DNA of 64,000 nucleotides from Loxodes magnus (GCA_946699065.1 CAMPDV010000092.1:744001-808000); one strand, 5' to 3'; numbered from the stretch's first letter, positions 12,754 through 26,118 are shown. Made by a program: numbers and translations. The notes: a model not told the origin generated them from the letters alone.

Positions 12754-13692
12754 GAATTGAAAAAATGGTGGAAGGTTTCAAATCAGGTTTCTATACTACC
12801 TCTTCCTAAGCCAAAAAAGAAGGGAGGAAGCAGGAAGCCAAGATTTAATAATCTCCTCTATCTTAATCCTAATCCATACTGAACTAACAACCTTGAATTA
12901 ATCAAGAAGAGCGGAAGCAAATATTGAAGATAGCCCATATAGATACTCCAATCTCAGCTGAGAAACCGAGAAAGCAGATAAAGTCTGCTCTCCACGGAAT
13001 TAAATCCATCTGGTCAGATGAGTATGGAATTGCTCATCAGAGTAGTGCTAAACCTCCAGGAAGAGGTTAGGAAACTCAAGAAATACAATTAAAAATTAGT
13101 GGAAAATCTTGACCTTGCTGAAGGAATAGAGTCAAGACTTATGTTTTAAAAAAGAGAACTGAATGCTTTCTGGAACATATCTTAGGATTAAACTAGCTAA
13201 TCCCAGAATTACCATTAAAAACAGACTGAATTTGACAACAGACTTGAGATACTAGAAGAGAAACTAAATGAGCTGAAAGGCGACCCAATGCTGATTGAAG
13301 AAATTGACAAGAAATTGAATAAGACCAAACCAATCAAGGTTGCAAAAAGATGCTATTATTGCAACTCAGAGTAACACTTGTGAAGAAAAGGTAAGAAATT
13401 CCTGAGCTTCAAGAACCGATATTGGGAAAAATAGAGAAAGCAATAAGCACAGAAAAGAAAGGCTAGACAATTGCAGCAAAGGAGAATAAAAGAAAGACTA
13501 TGAATAACGGAAATTGGAACCATTTATAAGAAGAAACTTTCGCGGAACGGAAGATGGAACTAGCGATAACAAGATCAAGTGAGTGTAAGAGGAGAAACTT
13601 TTAAAGTTTTTGAATTAATCCCGAAGCAATCCGGTGATTGGCGGGAAGAGGTGAAATTCCTCCAAGATCGCCAAATTTAATATTAATCTAAA
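12754..13692 (+). mobile_element. Small RT-less retroposon (CYYC element), 939 bp, with perfect TSD
   Basis: A unit less AT-rich than its surroundings, bounded by an exact 18 bp duplication, hence a recent insertion. A 5'-truncated copy lies at 5464-6051. It encodes no reverse transcriptase or transposase. Near its 3' end two short arms, GGTGAT and ATCGCC, can pair; the older copy has GGCGAT and ATTGCC, which still pair with G-U changes. The same bases also encode a conserved peptide, so this may be chance. Copying by a LINE in trans is the simplest explanation. Confidence 0.8.
12765..13692 (+). CDS. Coiled-coil protein with CxxC motif of the small element
   Basis: An ATG lies 11 bp inside the element. 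The first ~90 codons read well in that frame (MVEGFKSG ... IKSIWSDE); a switch near 13030 leads into a Leu/Glu/Lys heptad-like stretch (VVLNLQEEVRKLKKYNQK), then RCYYCNSEQH and a basic region, ending IPKQSGDWREEVKFLQD. The switch could be a 19-nt GT...AG intron or an indel. CYYC-x4-H resembles an incomplete zinc knuckle, so a nucleic-acid-binding ORF1-like role is possible. No in-frame TGA occurs before the element ends. Not assigned to any family. Confidence 0.5.
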
Positions 13693-13710
13693 AAACATCC
13701 CAATAGAAAA
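13693..13710. repeat. 18 bp target-site duplication, right copy
   Basis: Exact repeat of 12736-12753. Confidence 0.9.
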
Positions 13711-14028
13711 ATGTACATAAATTATAAAGTCATCACTGTAAACTGCTAGAATCTCTAGTTAAATATCCTGTTTCATAAGAACAATCTATAAAAAGAGTTC
13801 TGTGTTAATCATCCAATAAAAGGGACTTTTAAAGGAAAAATATTCATTCTAGTTATTCTTAACCGATTAATATCACTTCAATAATTTGAACTATAACTTT
13901 TTCTTCTTACTGTATAAATAATTGAAGTTTAAGCAGATTTATTTCTGGCAGAATTTGAAAATAGAACAATATGATTCCTATATTTTTTATAATGTCTTAT
14001 ATTCTCTAAACCTATTAAATACATAACG

Positions 14029-14046
14029 TTTATTTACGGCTTATTA
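14029..14046. repeat. SINE-like element target-site duplication, 3' side
   Basis: TTTATTTACGGCTTATTA; matches 14358-14375 at 16 of 18 positions (GG versus AA in the centre), implying an older insertion than the 12.7 kb element. Confidence 0.72.
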
Positions 14047-14357
14047 ATTAATTAATTTCAACTTAAAGAGTTTTGGACTGCAACTTCTTGCAGTTTAACG
14101 ACCCCAACACTCCCTTCATGGGATAACGGGGATATCCTGTTGCTTTCGAAAAGCAGCTACCAGGGAGCTCCATCGCTATGGGCAGCCAGGCTTCAAGCCC
14201 CTACCAGGAGTGGATAATCAAAAGGAAGGCGTTCCCTTGCAAAGGTTGACTTTGACCAGGGCCTTTCTCAGCGACAGGAAAGGAACTTGTTCCTAGCCAT
14301 AAAACCAGAAAGTATGATTCAGAAGGTCAATCTCAGCTCCCACCATCTTTTTAATTA
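14047..14357 (-). mobile_element. GC-rich SINE-like element, 311 bp, with LINE2-like 3' end
   Basis: This island is close to 50% G+C in DNA that is about three-quarters A+T. On the minus strand it begins near 14357 and ends with a perfect 7 bp hairpin (ACTGCAA, loop GAAG, TTGCAGT; 14077-14094), then CCAAAACTCTTTAAGTTGAA and a (TTAA)-rich tail. LINE2 ends the same way: hairpin, CAAAAAACTCTTTTAGTTTA, AT repeats. An 18 bp imperfect TSD flanks it. The head has several short hairpins (for example GCTTTTCGAAAGC) but is not recognisable to me as tRNA, 5S, SRP or rRNA; A/B promoter boxes are not convincing. Both strands lack TGA-type stops, so an open frame here means little. Confidence 0.72.
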
Positions 14358-14375
14358 TTTATTTACAACTTATTA
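14358..14375. repeat. SINE-like element target-site duplication, 5' side
   Basis: TTTATTTACAACTTATTA, partner of 14029-14046. Confidence 0.72.
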
Positions 14376-17227
14376 TCTTCATATATCGATATACCTTAGT
14401 TAGAATATTCTATTTTGCTTCTAAATTTTCTAATTAATATTTTTAATTATACTAGCTTTCAAGCATATATATTGTGAACATTCCATCTACGCTTCATTTT
14501 TCTATCTAAGTATAAAAATTTAAAAATTATGATTTTATTTTCGTTATCATTGATTGCCCCAATCATAAAATTAGGTTTCCTTTTTCTTGGATTAGCACAT
14601 CTAATAAATATCTACTAGTATATGATAAAAGATATAGATGTGTTTACATAAATACCATTTAATACTATTTATTCTTAAAGCTTAACAGTAGTATATGCAA
14701 AAACCACTAATTTTATAAATTATGGCTAAAGGTATTTGTATAGAGTAAAGATGTTTTACATCATTAATATTTCTAATTCTTTTAGCTTACTTTTAAATAA
14801 ATAGTAGATATATTCTCAATATCTTCCAAATTAAATTTATATCTTCAACATTTCTTTGCTTATATCAATATTTAAAATTTAGAAAAAGAAAAAAATGTTT
14901 ATCCTTTTCCCTTGATTCTTACCAGGTTAAGGCGCCTATTTATTTCTTAATTTTATATAGATCATCTAATAGAGGATGCACTTGCTATAATTATTAAAAT
15001 CAAAATATTCAATTTTATTCTATAGATGACTTGTACTATTGTTAATCTTGTCGCTTTATTTTATTTTATTGCGTTTTCTTTAATTAAAAATTTTTCTTCC
15101 TTTTTGGTTCTATTAATTATATTTTATATTTAGTAATTCCTTTAGAATATTAAATAAATCTTACCTTCATTATTAATATTGTAGTTCTTTAACTTTTTAA
15201 TATAGTATATTAAGCTTTATTATTTGCTCTATTTTAAGTCTGCTTTGGATATAAAAGCTTTTTGATATTTTGAATGATTTATGATATTTCAACTTGCATC
15301 CAATAATTTTTTGCATTAATAGGTCAAGTAAGATAAAATTTTCGACAAATTTAATTCTTTAGTTGCAAGAATATTTTGAATAAGTAAGCTTTCAAGCAAT
15401 AAACTTCTTTTCCTCCATTAGAATATACGACCTTAATAATATCCCTAATCTGAAGAGGATTATAAAGTCTCTATTTATTTGCATATTAAGTATTTATTAT
15501 AGAAAATCTTCATTTTTTTACTTTTTATTAATTCTTGATATCATGGTTCTGATTTAATATTCCTTTGCTTTATTTAAGCTTAGAATCCTTAACTTAATCA
15601 TTTAATTAACTTACAACAGTAATATCCATTATAGCATATTAATGTTTAAAATATTTCATATCCTTCTCGCTAAGCTTTTCTCTAAAGACATTATTACTAA
15701 ATATTTAGTAATAATAAAGATGAGTAATGGGGATTGTAATATACCTTACAATTTAAGTTTATTTAATAAAATAGTTTATCTAGCTATAGACATGATGACT
15801 TTAGTTAGTTTTGGATTAATTATTTAAATAGATATATTAACTTCCCTCTGTTTGAGTAATCCTTTGCATCTCGATTTAATTTTGCTAGCTATGATTTTCA
15901 ATTTTTAAAGCTAATAGGATAAATATTTGTTCAAGCGTAAATGATTATTCTTATAATGAGTATTTTAAACTATGGAGAATTTAGTATACGCATATAAGCT
16001 AAATGTATGCGGCAAGATATAAATATATGACTATTGGTTTAAGCTAATAGATAGGTTCCTTTTCTCTATTATAATACTCTTTTGTTGTGCAAATATAGAA
16101 AAATATATCTATATACATTCCTTTAATCTACTACCTTATCTCATTTCTAAGGTTATTTTTTCTTCCAAACTCTCTACTTTCAAGCAATCAATTATACCTT
16201 AAAATATAAACTGAAGGTGAAATATATTTTTGAATTTAGTAATTTAACTAATGGTTAGAGGACTTTTGCTAGAAAAACTAAAATATAGTTATATGGGTTA
16301 GAATTATTGTCTGCATGCAAAATTTTACATAACTAGATTTTAAAGTTAAACTCTAAAGTTATATCATTGGCTTTATGAAGGAAGTTTAGAATCAATTTAC
16401 AAGTTATTTGCAAGTAAATTATATCCTTACTTCTACTTTCTTATCTTATTTTTTTAATTCCTAGTATTATTGGATTTTTTATTCATTAAGCATTCTTATG
16501 AAGGAAATTTTCTTCCTTAGACTTAGTAAATGAAAATTCATAACTGATTTTATAAAGTCATAGGAGCTTATTTTTGAGACCTATTTTTTTAACAGAAGAC
16601 TTATTCTTTTAATGTTTGAAACTACTTTCCATTAAATTACTTACTAGGTATGAAACCTTTAAATATCTAGGACTATGAAATTAATCAAAACTGGTTTATA
16701 AATTTAAATCCTTTTCTATATTTTTCATTTGCTCTCTTACGAGATTTAATAAAATCTCTACTCGAAAATATTGAAAATATGAAGTTGCTTAAGTAAGGAA
16801 AAAATAAATTTAGCTTCTATAAGAAAACTAAGCTGTAACCAATACTTTATTTTTAAGATTGTAGAAATCGCTTATATATCTTAGTCAATTATATTTCACA
16901 TAATATACGTAAATCAATTAATATGTTTTGTAATTAAAACTCATATAAGTAAAAGATCTTAGTAATCCTAAAATAGTTTTATATTAAATAGAATATAAAC
17001 GCATTATTGTAATTCATCTCATTTTGCTTTAATTTATAGAAGTAGTCAATTACTTTCTTATTTCAATACAATTAGTTTACTTATGTGTAATGGACTTAAA
17101 AATTTGTTTCAATTAAAACTTAATTAAATGAAAATACGTGGTAATATTTGTTAAATGTGTATAACGTTTACCACGTTAAGATTAAATATTCTCTTTAAGA
17201 AAAGAGGAAGCAGGGTTAACTATAAAA
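14376..17227. other. 2.85 kb AT-rich region upstream of the receptor gene
   Basis: No frame with a recognisable motif on either strand and no repeat shared with the rest of the window that I can see. It presumably includes the promoter of the gene starting at 17228. Confidence 0.5.
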
Positions 17228-20200
17228 ATGAGATTATTTATAGATTTAGTAAAGATTCTTTTCTAATTATTATCCTTTTTTTCGATGACTTAGATATCGT
17301 ATTCTTGGTCTTATGTTACTATACCAAATACTGGAGTTTATTACTAAGATAAAAGTTTTAGTTAATCATATACATGAAGCGATTTTGGAGTTGATCCTAT
17401 GTGAGATAATCCAGGAAAGTTAAGTTATACTGTATGAATTTATCCAACTGATTGCTCTAACTAAAATACAGCTTATATTTTTTCGTTTAAAGATTGCTGT
17501 ACAAGATGGTAAGCATGATATATCAGAATTTCTGCTAATACAATTACTTAATTTGGACTAACAGGTGATGCTGGAACAAAGACTTTAGGCATTAACATTC
17601 CTTGTGGATAATGAACATTTTTTGCAAGTACTTTAACTACATTATGACTTTTAAATGATGCAGCTTTCAGAGAATTAAGACTTTGTGCTGGAGATTTAAG
17701 TAGCCTATCATGTGGAGTCTTTTCAAGTACATAAAAAATGACAGTATCTAGTGGAGATAATTTATATTTAGGATATTATAGTTCGAGTGCTTCTAATTTT
17801 TAAGGATATGTTTTATAGCAAAGGTATTACAAAAGTGATGCAAATATGGATTAGTCAGATTATTAAAATATTATTAATTCTGATGCTCCTTGCCAAGCTC
17901 ATTTTTTAACTTGCTATTAATGCACAACTTCAGCAGTATGTGACTCATCATGTGAATCAATTTAATACTATAAAACATCCGATTCCAAATGTTATTAGTG
18001 TTCAAGTTCTATTTCTTAATGTAATCAATGTGCAGAAAATGCCATACAAGTAGTAACCTGTAGTGCATGCAATAATCCATATAAATTAACATTGGGAACT
18101 TGCTAAAGTAACTGCGACGTTACTTAATAAGACTCAGACAGTAATAGAATCTGTTTAAATTGTAACTTAGTTTTAAGTAATTGCTAATAATGTAATGAAG
18201 CTGGTAGTTAATGTACTCTATGCGATTCAAACTTTTATATTGGTGGAGATAATTAATGTCATCCTTGTACAGACTTCGATGCTTAATGTGTTGCTTGCTC
18301 TATTTCAGGATGCACTTCATGTAATAACCCTTTAAAATCAACAATTGGTATTTGCTAAAACAATTGTGATAATACTCAGTAGGATAGTAACTCAGATAGA
18401 ATTTGTTAGAATTGTAACTTAGTTCTATCTAACTGTTAGGAGTGCAACGAGATAGGTACATAGTGTACTCTATGTGACAATGGATATTATATAGGTGGAG
18501 ATAATCTTTGTCACTCTTGTACTATTATAGATGCTTAGTGTTCTTCTTGTGCAAATGGAATAACTTGTGATGCATGTAACAATCCATATAAACTTACATT
18601 GAATATTTGCTAAAGTAATTGCGATATAACTTAATAAGACTCAGACAGTAATAGAATTTGCTTAAATTGTAACTTAGTTTTAAGTAACTGTTTAACATGT
18701 AATGGAGTTGGAAATTAGTGCACATTATGCGATAATGGATATTATATCCATGCTGATTAAAAATGCCACTAATGCTCTGAAAGTATACCTTTTTGTTAAT
18801 TTTGTTCTCAAGATGGATCCACTTGTGTTATGTGTAATAATCCTAAAAGGCTTACTTTAAATACATGTTAGGATAGCTGTATTACTACTCAGTAGGATAG
18901 TAACTCAGATAGAATTTGTTAGAATTGTAACTTAGTTCTATCTAACTGTTAGGAGTGTAATGAGGCAGGTACATAGTGTATTCTATGTGACAATGGATAT
19001 TATATAGGTGGAGATAATCTTTGCCACTCTTGTACTATTATAGATGCTTAGTGTTCTTCTTGTGCAAATGGAATAACTTGTGATGCATGTAACAATCCAT
19101 TTAAACTTACATTGAATACTTGCTAAAATAATTGCGATATAACTTAATAAGACTCAGACAGTAATAGAATTTGCTTAAATTGTAACTTAGTTTTAAGTAA
19201 CTGTTTAACATGTAATGGAGTTGGAAACTAGTGCTCATTATGCGATAATGGATTCTATATCCATGCTGATTAAAAATGCCACTAATGCTCTGAAAGTATA
19301 CCTTTTTGCTAATTTTGTTCTCAAGATGGGTCCATTTGCTTAAGTTGCCTTTTCCCTTAGGTTTTAGATAATAATTAATGCCTGAACTAATGTTCTTCAT
19401 CCAAATAAGATAGTAACTCTGATAGAATATGCTAAATTTGCAGCTTAGCTTTACCTAACTGTTTATAGTGCAACCATTAAGGAAATGCATGCACATAATG
19501 TGATTCTGGCTACTACATAGATTAAGCTTAACATTGTTCATTTTGCTATAATTAAATTTAAGGATGTTAGTCTTGCGACTAACCAGGTTAAGTTTGCTAT
19601 TCATGCTTAAATCCTAAAAAGCTAGTTTATAATTCCTGTGTTGATGATTGCCCAGCTACTCATTATGATGATGGAAGCAGAATTTGCAATTTTTGTTAAA
19701 ATTCAATTAATAACTGTATTGAGTGTAATGAGTTAGGTACTATTTGTACTCTCTGCTAATCAGGTTATTGCATTAATAATTTGAACCTATGTTCTCCTTG
19801 CAGTACTTCTATACCTAATTGTAACACCTGTGATCAATAAGGAATTTACTGTAACTCTTGCAATTTTCCTTATAAACTAAGCTTTAATTAATGTGTAGCA
19901 TAATGTCCTACCATCTAGTTTGACGATGGAAGTAGAGTTTGCTAGTCTTGCTAGGTAATTCTTAATAATTGTATTTAATGCAGCTAAACAGGAGACGCTT
20001 GCACTTCATGCGTAAATGGATATTTCGTAAACTAAAATGATTTAAAATGCCATGAATGTAAAGAAAGCATTTCCTTCTGTAGCTAATGTTCTTAAGATGG
20101 TGCTACTTGTCAATTTTGTGATTTTCCTAAAAAATTGACTAATAATAAGTGCTAAGATAGATGTGATACTAACTAACAGGATAAAGATTAGGATTTCATA

Positions 20201-23200
20201 TGCTAACCATGTAACATCGAATTAGCACATTGTGAGACATGTAATCAAGAAGGAAATAAATGTTCAAAGTGTGAAGATATGTGGTTTGTTAATAGCTAAT
20301 AAACATGCTCTCAATGTTCTCAATCAATAGAGTTTTGCCAATTTTGTTCGTAGAATGGAGAAATCTGCTTTATGTGTGAATATCCTAAAGTCTTAACTAA
20401 CAATACTTGCTAAGAGATTTGCATTCCCACATAACAAGATAATGATGGCAATGGTATTTGCACTGAATGTGAAGATAAATTAGAGGATTGCATATAGTGT
20501 AATCACTAGGGTACTGAATGCATATAATGTGATGAAGGTTATTTTATAAACGATTAGCATTAATGTGAATAATGCTCTAACAAACTTTAGTTTTGTGATA
20601 GATGCTCTTAAAGTGGAAAAGAATGCTATAAATGTAAAGATAATAAGAAGCTAACAGAGTATAAATGTGCAGATAATTGTACTATTTATTAGTAAGACTA
20701 TAACAATGATTTAGTATGTGAAGCTTGTAATTTAGTAATAGATTACTGCTTCTTTTGTAATGATAAGGGTTAATGTCTCTTATGTGATGATAATCATTAC
20801 TTAAGTACTAACGGCTTTTGCTTAGATTAGTGTCTAGATATTGAGTAAGATAGTGACTTTGACTAGATATGCAAACTTTGTAATATTGTACTTCCAAACT
20901 GTTTGAGATGTGACAAATAGGGAAAATAGTGCCTGTAATGTGAGAAAGGATTCTTTAACTCCTAGACTGGTTGTGAGAAGTGTGAAGTCTCAGATTGCAT
21001 AAAATGTGACTCAGATCCAAGTATATGCGATTAATGTGCTAATAACTTTTTACTTTATGAGAATTCCTGTGTTGGATCCTGTGACTTAATAATAGAAAAT
21101 TGCTTGACCTGCGATTAAACTTTTAACTGTATAGAATGTGCAAAAGGTACGTATCTAGGTGAAGATAAGCTATGTCATAACTGTTCTGAAGTAGAAGAAA
21201 ATTGTGATCTCTGTGATAAAAATACTTGCTTCAGTTGTAAAAATTAGTACAAATTATACAATCAAGAGTGTGTTAGTTTTTGTCCTAATACAACAGTAGA
21301 AAACGATACTTAATGCATAGAATGCAATTAATTAATTGCTAACTGTAAATATTGTAATGAAAGTGGACTTCAGTGTATTTAATGCTAAGACAGCTTTATC
21401 TTAAGTAATAATAAATGCTAATTAAATAGTTTATCTATTAAATACACTTAAACATGGGAGCAAGCTTTTATAGAATCTCCAAGTGTATAAGAATTAAACT
21501 TAACATAAGCTTAAGAAAAAGTGCTCATTTTAACGGAGGGAACTTAAGCCACTTTGAAAATTACATCTTATATATTAGTTCTTGGCTCAAGTATACAAGG
21601 AGGTTATTTCGACTTGAGCTTTTTTTGGATGATTTAATATATTGATGAGCTAATCTCAATAACAGGCTTAATGAACGTTAGACTACCACAAACATTACAA
21701 GGCTTTTATTTAGTTTAGTTCGATCCTATAGAAGCGATGCTTAAATATATGGGCATTAATCTAAATTCCTAAAATCCAAGCCAACAAAAGATCATTTACA
21801 ACATTGCCTTGTAAGGAACCTAATCTACGACATTTTTAGCGAACTCATTTCCATTTTTCTGAAACTTAGTAATTTTATTAACTACTTTCTGCTTATATAG
21901 CATAGTTAAAGCTTTTAAAAAATAAGTTGTAGAATATCTTAAAAAAATATATTCAAAGATAAAATGGTCTGGAATCATTAGAAACATACTTAACTATTAC
22001 CTCACTATCTTAATAGCTGCTTTCTTGTAGATCAATAATTCTGACTGAACTGATCCTTACACCTGTGCTAACCTAGTTTTTTCTTATTTTGCTCTTGTAA
22101 GTTTTTACTTTAGATGATTTTAACGGGAGTTTTGATTTTTATATGTGTGAAGATATTTATCTACTAAAAGTTCTAGCATAAAATATAAGACGAACAGAAA
22201 TTAGAGAAAGATATAGAGCTGTTTGAAAACCAGTTCGGAGTTCTGATTGACGAGCTAAAGAATAAAAACATACTATGAGTCTGCTTATTTTATCCTATTT
22301 TTATAGTTAGAAGGATAATCATAGCAGGTATAATTGTGTTTTTATAAGAGAAGCCTAAATTTCAAATAATTGGATGTGGTTTGCTTAGTGTTCTTTAAGT
22401 TATATATTTGTTGCTTTTAAATCCACTTAAAATGGACTAGATTTTTTGCCTATATGTGGCAGGAGAAGTATGGGTTCTAATAATGTTCTGATAAAATATA
22501 CTGTATATTAATGGTGATCAAGAGAATTTGGAAAACTGAGCTCTTTTTGCAGTGATAGGTTCCTATGTTTTGATAATAACTAACTTATTAGTAGCACTAG
22601 CAAATTTAGTTAAATAAATGTATAAAAAGTGAAAAGAAAGAAGGCATAACTTATAGAAAAAACCAAATGTAGTGGATTAAGCAGCTAACTTGAGCTGTAT
22701 TACAGTCTAGAATTTGAATTAAACTGATATCATTTAGAATATATCAGCTAATGCATAATTCAATAACTTTATCAACGAAGAAACATTTAATACAAGTAGA
22801 CTTTGTAGTCAAATTAATAAATAGGAAAATATTAGAAAATTTACTTAATCAAGAATAAGTCAAGTTTCTGATACTGTTAATAGGCCAAAATAGTAAAACA
22901 TTGTTTCATAAAAAATAATTTAATTCTAAAGTTTTCTTTCATCCTTACTTAATAATCAATATACACGCCTATTATCTATTTTTAATAAGTCTCATATCTT
23001 AATTATAAAGATGCTTAAATATCATAATACTAACAATTATTTTAAGTCAGAATTTAAGGTTAGTATAAGTTAGGAAGCTCCAATTTAATAAGCTTAAATC
23101 ATACTTTTAATATCCCTTCTTTAGTAGTTCATATTTAATATAATCTAAAAATAGACTTTATTATTTAAATCTAACTTAGACTTTTTTATAAATCAGCATA

Positions 23201-24372
23201 CTTTATATAAGGTATGCCAAGTGAAAGAAGCAATATTAAGCATCTATATAATAGCTATAGTACTAACTCTTAAGAATATGAAGTTATTAGCTTAATTTAT
23301 ATTCAGGAGACATTTTATTAGAGTTTCAAATATAGGAAAGAGATTTAACTTTTTACCTTAAAATATCTAATACATTTTTTATTAAAATACTCGCAGAACT
23401 AGTTAGGTGATCACTATACTTTTTCATTAATTGATAGCATCATATCATTTCATCTAATTATTGAATCTGCCAGGCTAATGAGAGATAGTTTAACAAAGTG
23501 CAGAATGATTATTGAGACTTGACTATTTTTAACTAATTTTACTCAAAGTGGTATTAAGAATTGATTATTTAGAATAATGATAGATTTTGAAAATTGCTTA
23601 AGGATTTTTTATCTTGAAGTAAATAATAAAATGTCTTGCTCTTTAATCATCTATAGATTTAGGAAGTGAAAAGATAGCTCAAAGTAAAGTAATAAAAATC
23701 GAAAGGAACTAAATTTAAATATATCTTAGCAGAATCTTAATTACAATATTAGCAGCATATTCGTTAATCTAGACGCTAGAGCAAATATAAATCTGGGGAA
23801 TATATCAGATAAGTATAGAAAGCAATATGAAGTAAATTTCAGGGAGAGATTTGAATAAAGTTAAGCTAGATATAAAAAGGAATAAACCTTAACTCAAATT
23901 TTGAAGTTTTCTTGAGAATAAAATAAAAGTCTAAACTTTATTTGCAAAAGATTAGGAAAGAATATCTGAAGATATCCAAAATATAAATCCAAATTGCTTT
24001 ACGAAAATCTGAACAGATAATAATAATTAAAGATTAAAATACAAAATAGGCAAAAGATAGCAAAAGCTTATAAAAAAGATTAATAATAAAATCCTAGTTT
24101 GTGAGAATAAATGGTTAAGTACAATTATCAGAATCTTTAGTAAGAATCAGCATTTGGGTGAAGCAAAAAGATTAAGCATGCAATTAATAAGAAAAAAAGA
24201 TTCTATTCTATTTCTAAATTTATGGAAGTGTAACAATCTTAGTATATATTGTCGTTTATTAGAGAAGGTACACAGAGCAGTTAGATATTCACAATTAGCA
24301 AAGAAAAATGATACGAAAATAATTTATAAAATAAACAAATTATTAGAAGAAAATTATGGAGTTACTTATTGA
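17228..24372 (+). CDS. Giant Cys-rich seven-TM receptor-like protein (about 2375 aa)
   Basis: One frame with a single 17-nt intron (22097-22113) runs from ATG 17228 to TGA 24370-24372. Order: hydrophobic signal-like start (MRLFIDLVKILFQLLSFFS); an extracellular module of ~190 residues; from about residue 218 to 1400 dozens of furin/TNFR-like Cys units of the type C-x2-C...C-N...C-x2-C; a ~140-residue linker; seven hydrophobic segments between about 1541 and 1790 (for example FPFFWNLVILLTTFCLYSIV and WALFAVIGSYVLIITNLLVA); a ~585-residue helix-rich cytoplasmic tail. Internal TGA codons read as Trp, including 23479-23481 in the conserved PGQWEIVQQ. Cys-rich multi-TM surface proteins are common in ciliates; ligand and role are unknown. 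Two inverted partial copies exist in the window. Confidence 0.8.
18374..19350 (+). repeat. 523 bp tandem duplication inside the Cys-rich domain
   Basis: 18374-18830 recurs at 18897-19350 with only a few substitutions, while neighbouring Cys units are far more diverged. The unit keeps frame and spans several Cys modules (NLVLSNCQECNE, then CDNGYYIGG, and so on), so it is a recent internal expansion of the ectodomain. Confidence 0.9.
20401..23060. repeat. Inverted repeat IR2, left arm (middle of the receptor gene)
   Basis: Reverse complement of about 37490-40158; paired positions sum to 60559 over 20401-22620 without indels. Identity is almost complete up to about 22620, then falls sharply in the start of the cytoplasmic tail, then recovers around 22930-23060. 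The sudden left edge at 20401 falls inside a Cys unit (just before TCQEIC). Confidence 0.92.
22097..22113 (+). other. 17-nt intron in the receptor gene
   Basis: GTAAGTTTTTACTTTAG lies inside the third hydrophobic segment; removing it joins FSYFAL to MILTGVLIFI. It is preserved in the inverted copy at 38446-38462. Confidence 0.9.
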
Positions 24373-26118
24373 AAAGAAACAAGTGAAAGAATAAGTAAGA
24401 GTCAATAATTTGAGATTTATTCAATTATAATTTAAGAATATACAGCTAAAATAAAAAAATCATGATTAAGCAAAAAAATTAAAAAGTAAGATGCTTAATT
24501 GAAAAGATAAAAAAGATTTATCTAAAAGTCAAAAGTGAAGAAAAGGAAAATATAGCCAACATTTGCGATTTTTCAAGGTAATTTGAGGCAGAGTTTATCA
24601 GTAGTGTCAGTTTGAAATAAAACATCAATTAATCAGATCTCATACTAAAGTTAGCTTTAATAAAAGAAAAAACTAAATTTGAAAGAATTCTATCAAAGGA
24701 GCATTAAAAAAAGGAAATCGATGTGATAATTTAGTTGATAAAATTCTAGAAGCATATTGAAATAATTTAACGGAAGAAAATAATGATTTAGATAGAAATG
24801 AAAAGTATACAATTTATGTATAATTAAGATATATTAAAATAAATTTAAGTTTATTATTAAATAGAAGTATAGTCTCTATTTAAAATCAAGCACTAAGAAT
24901 TTATTAAAGGAACTTCATCAAAAATAAATGTTTATCTTCAATTTTAATTAATAAAAATTCTACCGCTTTGAATCTTTTAAAATCTTATGCATAAATTAAA
25001 TTCAAAAAATTGATTTTTAACTGTAATTTGGGATTTTCTATTATAGAAATCAATTAACAAATATAGTTAAAATATCTCCCTTAAATTAACTTTTTCTAAT
25101 TGTGCTATTATAAGATAGAGGATATTAGATTTTAATATATCATCACAAGACTGAGAAAATAGTTTCATGCTGTATATGATCTCATATATAAAATAGCTTT
25201 TTCAAGTTGTTTAGATGTATTATGTAAACGAAAAGCATAAAGAATAAAAAACATTTACTTTCCTTAATTTTTCTTATAAATTAACCTTTATAACTTGCTA
25301 TATTTAGTGAAAAAAGCTTCCAATAATTGCTTGAATGTATAGATAAATTAGTAATCAAATATAGTTACTAAATTACTTAATATATCCTAATAATATAAGT
25401 CTCATTTCTATAGAACTAAGCAAAGCTATTACTAGACAGAATACCAAGTATCTAAGATATTCATCCTGATTTACTTCATCCTTTTAGCTAGCAACTAATA
25501 TAATTACTTAATACCTAATTTTACAATTTGAATATCTTTAGCCAGTTTCAGGATTAAAGATATAAATGAAAGTATTAGATGGTAGTTAGATATTTCTATC
25601 AGTTTAAAGGTATCACTAATTGTTTAATTTTAAGTTATTATAAAGCTTCTGTATCTTTCTAATAGTCTCTCACAATAATTAGTTATTTATTACTAAAAGA
25701 TTAAATGATTCCTTCTTTATATGTATGCATGATGTCATACCTTTATTATTATTATACTCAAATATATTCTTTATTATGATATTAATTCTAGACTTATAAT
25801 CTAGAACTTAAATTTAGATTTATTAGCTACAACTTGCTTCTTTAAGCATTGAAGCATTTTATAAACTTAGAATTTTAAATTTATTTACTAAAAAATAAAA
25901 TTTCATCAGCTTCAGTTCTCTTTATAGAAAATTAGCTATAAATAGCCTTTTAGTCACCCAGTTTTTTCTTTCAATCTAAAATTTTATTTAAAATGATGAT
26001 TATTTGCAAATATAGCTTTCTTATATTGTATATAGAATATGAAGATTAGGCTTTGCTTTTAGTTATTTATTAGATCAAATTTAGACTAAAATAGGTTTTT
26101 AATTCTTTAATCATTCAC
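24373..26118. other. AT-rich intergenic DNA between convergent genes (IR1 right)
   Basis: Near-identical to 1359-3110. No recognisable gene; one open frame from about 24462 (plus) encodes a Lys/Glu-rich stretch of unknown meaning. Confidence 0.5.

Noticed and set aside
12559..12882. Plus-strand ORF of 107 codons as a single gene
   Set aside because: It crosses the LINE1 5' edge, its TSD and the TSD of the small element, so it is a chance fusion.
14047..14357. GC-rich island as an rRNA fragment or as a conserved protein gene
   Set aside because: No rRNA core motif could be matched. Open frames on both strands are expected when only TGA can stop. TSDs and the LINE-like 3' end explain it better.
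17155..17352. Plus-strand ORF starting at 17155 as the receptor start
   Set aside because: The frame that continues into the ectodomain starts at ATG 17228; the 17155 ORF is in another frame.
21454..21645. A 63-codon ORF and its inverted twin at 38914-39105
   Set aside because: It lies in a different frame from the long receptor coding frame and is a shadow of it.
23479..23481. TGA here as the stop of the receptor gene
   Set aside because: The frame continues for another ~296 codons in register, the same Trp-coded motif is conserved in the inverted copy near 4000, and the downstream sequence is better protein-like than any alternative frame.
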